Below, in pieces: positions 5,765-8,488 of a stretch of DNA of 8,488 nucleotides (its first letter is position 1; each line of letters opens with the position of its first letter). Source of the DNA: an uncultured Burkholderiales bacterium (lineage in GTDB: Bacteria > Pseudomonadota > Gammaproteobacteria > Burkholderiales > Burkholderiaceae_C). The notes below the pieces were generated by a model. The model saw nothing but the letters and a program-made list of their open reading frames with translations. It was not told the DNA's origin and did no database searches. The stretch covers positions 1 through 8,488 of the forward strand of contig CAISQQ010000446.1 in assembly GCA_903887655.1 (NCBI GenBank), written 5' to 3'. A program made the position numbers and the translations under genes.

Positions 5765-5785
5765 CTCAAGCGTGACCCATGGATC

Positions 5786-8488
5786 TCAAGCCTGGTGGTG
5801 GAGTTGCGCGTGCAGCTCTTGCAGGGAATAGACCTTCAAGTCGTCCATGTGGCGCATGCCTTGCACGGCGGCTTGCGCGCCGGCCATGGTGGTGAACGTG
5901 GTCACGCGAGCGAGCAAGGCGGAGGTGCGAATCTGGCGAGAGTCGGCAATCGCGTTGCGCCTCTCCTCGACCGTGTTGATCACCAGCGCGACCTCTTGGT
6001 TTTTGATCATATCCACCACATGGGGGCGACCTTCGGTCACTTTGTTGACCACTTGGACGGCAATGCCTGCGCTCGCAATGGCCGCGGCCGTGCCCTTGGT
6101 GGCCACCAGCTCAAAGCCGAGTGCGACCAACTCTTGGGCGATCGAGACCGCACGCGGTTTGTCGCTGTTTTTGACGGTGAGAAACACCTTCTTGACCTGA
6201 GCCTTGGCACTGGGCAACTGGGTGCCAGCGGCAATTTGGCTCTTGACAAAGGCTTCACCAAAGGTGTGGCCCACGCCCATGACTTCGCCCGTGGATTTCA
6301 TCTCTGGCCCCAAGATGGTGTCCACTCCAGGGAACTTCACAAAGGGAAACACCGCCTCTTTGACGCTGAAGTAAGGCGGGGTGACTTCGCTCACTATGCC
6401 TTGGGACGCCAGTGTTTGGCCCACCATGCAGCGAGCCGCGACCTTGGCGAGTTGAATGCCGGTGGCCTTGGAGACGAAGGGCACGGTTCTGGAAGCCCGG
6501 GGGTTGACCTCGAGCACAAAAATCACATCCTGGCCGTCTTGGTGTTGGATGGCGAACTGCACATTCATGAGACCCACCACCTGCAAGGCTTGGGCCATGG
6601 CGGCGGTTTGGCGCTTGATCTCTTGCACCGTCGGGGTTGACAAGGAATAGGGGGGCAAGGAGCAAGCCGAGTCACCGCTGTGCACGCCGGCTTGCTCAAT
6701 GTGCTCCATCACCCCACCAATGAAGGTGACCGAGCCGTCGCGCAAACAGTCGACATCGCACTCGATGGCGTCGTTCAAAAACCGGTCCAAAAGAACGGGG
6801 GAGTCGTGCGAGACTTTGACCGCTTCGCGCATGTAGCGCTCCAAATCGCGCTCCTCGTGCACGATCTCCATGGCGCGACCACCAAGCACGTAGCTCGGAC
6901 GCACGACCAAGGGGTAGCCCAAATCGCGCGCCTTGGCCAAGGCCTCCTCCTCGGTTCGGGCGGTGGCATTGGGGGGTTGTCTGAGTCCCAAGTCATGCAG
7001 GACTTTTTGAAAGCGCTCACGGTCCTCGGCCGCGTCGATCATGTCCGGGCTCGTGCCAATGATGGGCACGCCTGCGGCCTCCAGCCCCAAGGCCAACTTG
7101 AGCGGGGTTTGCCCACCATACTGCACGATCACCCCCAGGGGCTTTTCGCGGTCCACAATCTCGAGCACATCCTCTAGCGTCAAGGGCTCAAAGTACAAAC
7201 GGTCACTCGTGTCGTAATCGGTCGAGACGGTCTCGGGGTTGCAGTTGACCATGATGGTTTCATAGCCATCTTCCCTGAGCGCCATGGCCGCGTGCACGCA
7301 GCAGTAATCGAACTCAATGCCTTGGCCGATGCGGTTGGGCCCACCGCCCAAGACCATGATCTTTTTGGCGCTGCTCGGATTGGCCTCGCACTCCTCCTCA
7401 TAGGTGGAGTAGAGGTATGCGGTGTCGGTTTGAAACTCGGCGGCGCACGTGTCCACCCGTTTGTAGACCGGTCTCACACCGTGCGTGTGCCGGTAGGCTC
7501 TCACGTCTTGCTCGCTCACTTTGAGCAACTTCGCCATGCGCCGATCGGAAAACCCTTTTTGTTTGAGTTGCCGGAGCTCAATGGGGGTGATGGCCTGCAG
7601 TTGAGTTTGTTCCAGCTCGAGCTCAATTTTGACAATCTCTTCGATTTGATCCAAAAACCACGGGTCGATGCGGGTGAGGGCGTGGACTTCTTCAACGCTC
7701 ATGCCCAGTGCAAAGGCGTCTCCCACATACCAAATCCGCTCGGGCCCTGGGGCGCCGAGTTCACGCTCGAGGACTTCTCGGTCTTGGGTCTTCTCGTTCA
7801 TGCCGTCCACACCGACTTCGAGTCCACGCAAGGCCTTTTGAAACGACTCCTGGAAGGTTCGGCCCATGGCCATCACCTCGCCCACGGATTTCATTTGGGT
7901 GGTGAGGCGTGAGTCGGCTTGGGGGAATTTCTCGAATGCAAAACGGGGAATCTTGGTCACCACGTAGTCAATACTGGGCTCAAAGGAGGCCGGCGTTTGG
8001 CCCGAGGTGATGTCGTTGCTGAGCTCATCCAAGGTGTAGCCCACGGCCAACTTGGCCGCCACTTTGGCAATCGGAAAGCCCGTCGCTTTGGAGGCCAAGG
8101 CCGAGGAGCGAGACACGCGAGGGTTCATCTCAATCACCACCATGCGTCCGTCCTTGGGGTTGATGGAGAACTGCACATTCGAGCCGCCCGTGTCCACCCC
8201 AATTTCTCTGAGAACGGCCAAAGAGGCGTTTCTCATGATTTGGTACTCTTTGTCGGTGAGGGTCTGCGCGGGTGCCACGGTGATCGAGTCACCCGTGTGC
8301 ACCCCCATGGGGTCCAAATTCTCAATCGAGCACACGATGATGCAGTTGTCGGCCTTGTCGCGCACGACCTCCATCTCGTACTCTTTCCACCCCAAGAGCG
8401 ACTCTTCAATCAAGAGCTCGTGGGTGGGCGAGGCCTCCAAGCCGCGTTTACAAATCGTCTCAAACTCTTCAGCGTTGTAGGCAATGCC
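5786..8488 (-). CDS. carB: Carbamoyl-phosphate synthase large subunit CarB (5' end outside window)
   Basis: CarB makes carbamoyl phosphate from bicarbonate, two ATP and ammonia channelled from CarA, for arginine and pyrimidine synthesis. The window holds 900 residues; alignment of motifs with E. coli CarB (1073 aa) suggests about 179 N-terminal residues lie beyond base 8488. The frame is open to the right edge (GIAYNAEEFE at the start), so a TTG at 8440-8438 is internal. In window numbering: end of the first ATP-grasp domain with metal ligands Glu120 and Asn122 (IEMNPRVSRSSAL; Glu299 and Asn301 in E. coli), the helical oligomerisation domain (about 225-375), GGGPNRIGQGIEFDY at 381-395 opening the second synthetase half, RPSYVLGG at 530-537, second ATP-grasp ligands Glu660 and Asn662 (LEVNPRASRT), and the C-terminal MGS-like allosteric domain (about 765-900) with ATKGTA and NKVTEGRPH of the nucleotide site. 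The loop before Glu660 appears about four residues longer than in E. coli. All visible key residues are intact. Confidence 0.98.
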   Translation of the reverse strand, partial: GIAYNAEEFETICKRGLEASPTHELLIEESLLGWKEYEMEVVRDKADNCIIVCSIENLDPMGVHTGDSITVAPAQTLTDKEYQIMRNASLAVLREIGVDTGGSNVQFSINPKDGRMVVIEMNPRVSRSSALASKATGFPIAKVAAKLAVGYTLDELSNDITSGQTPASFEPSIDYVVTKIPRFAFEKFPQADSRLTTQMKSVGEVMAMGRTFQESFQKALRGLEVGVDGMNEKTQDREVLERELGAPGPERIWYVGDAFALGMSVEEVHALTRIDPWFLDQIEEIVKIELELEQTQLQAITPIELRQLKQKGFSDRRMAKLLKVSEQDVRAYRHTHGVRPVYKRVDTCAAEFQTDTAYLYSTYEEECEANPSSAKKIMVLGGGPNRIGQGIEFDYCCVHAAMALREDGYETIMVNCNPETVSTDYDTSDRLYFEPLTLEDVLEIVDREKPLGVIVQYGGQTPLKLALGLEAAGVPIIGTSPDMIDAAEDRERFQKVLHDLGLRQPPNATARTEEEALAKARDLGYPLVVRPSYVLGGRAMEIVHEERDLERYMREAVKVSHDSPVLLDRFLNDAIECDVDCLRDGSVTFIGGVMEHIEQAGVHSGDSACSLPPYSLSTPTVQEIKRQTAAMAQALQVVGLMNVQFAIQHQDGQDVIFVLEVNPRASRTVPFVSKATGIQLAKVAARCMVGQTLASQGIVSEVTPPYFSVKEAVFPFVKFPGVDTILGPEMKSTGEVMGVGHTFGEAFVKSQIAAGTQLPSAKAQVKKVFLTVKNSDKPRAVSIAQELVALGFELVATKGTAAAIASAGIAVQVVNKVTEGRPHVVDMIKNQEVALVINTVEERRNAIADSRQIRTSALLARVTTFTTMAGAQAAVQGMRHMDDLKVYSLQELHAQLHHQA

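Noticed and set aside
5444..6640. A 398-codon plus-strand open frame across greA, the spacer and carB
   Set aside because: It runs antisense to two well-supported genes and has no recognisable domain; the same shadow effect explains it.
8438..8440. TTG as the start codon of carB
   Set aside because: The frame is open to the window edge and the residues before this codon (GIAYNAEEFETICKRG) match the CarB family, so the true start is outside the window.
1..8488. Mobile element, CRISPR array, phage, toxin-antitoxin or defence system
   Set aside because: I looked for transposase, integrase or nuclease-like proteins, regularly spaced repeats, terminal inverted repeats and tRNA genes. None is visible; the region is syntenic housekeeping DNA.

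Overview
The window is a conserved bacterial housekeeping block. Seven of its eight firm genes belong to recognised protein families with named functions. The eighth encodes a four-helix membrane protein of unknown function (DUF4149-type). Protein sequences, base composition (fairly GC-rich, many TTG leucine codons) and gene order all point to a betaproteobacterium of the order Burkholderiales, probably near Comamonadaceae. This placement comes from recognising the families and was not confirmed by a database search.

Layout from left to right: the 5' end of glmM (minus strand, cut by the window edge), folP (minus), ftsH (minus), rlmE (minus), yhbY (plus, divergent from rlmE), a DUF4149-type membrane protein gene (minus, convergent with yhbY), greA (minus), a possible unannotated 54-codon ORF (minus), and carB (minus, N-terminal part beyond the right edge). 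Two transcription groups run on the minus strand: carB, (small ORF), greA, DUF4149; and rlmE, ftsH, folP, glmM. The second group has the same order as the classical rlmE-ftsH-folP-glmM cluster of Escherichia coli, where yhbY and greA also lie nearby.

Functionally, rlmE and yhbY are both large ribosomal subunit maturation factors and share a divergent control region of only 36 bases. ftsH encodes the membrane AAA+ protease and has its own intergenic region with a good match to a sigma-32 (RpoH) promoter. folP supplies folate and glmM feeds peptidoglycan and LPS synthesis. carB makes carbamoyl phosphate for arginine and pyrimidines, and greA rescues stalled RNA polymerase.

I see no mobile element, CRISPR array, tRNA, rRNA, phage gene or defence system, and no clearly new multi-gene system. 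The points worth a second look are small: an open frame that continues in phase after the carB stop and ends one base before the greA start codon; a hairpin inside it; TTG start codons for both rlmE and ftsH; the RpoH-like promoter with a 12-base tandem repeat at its expected start site; overlapping divergent -10 elements between rlmE and yhbY; and a basic C-terminal tail on YhbY. No stretch longer than 300 bases lacks a gene.
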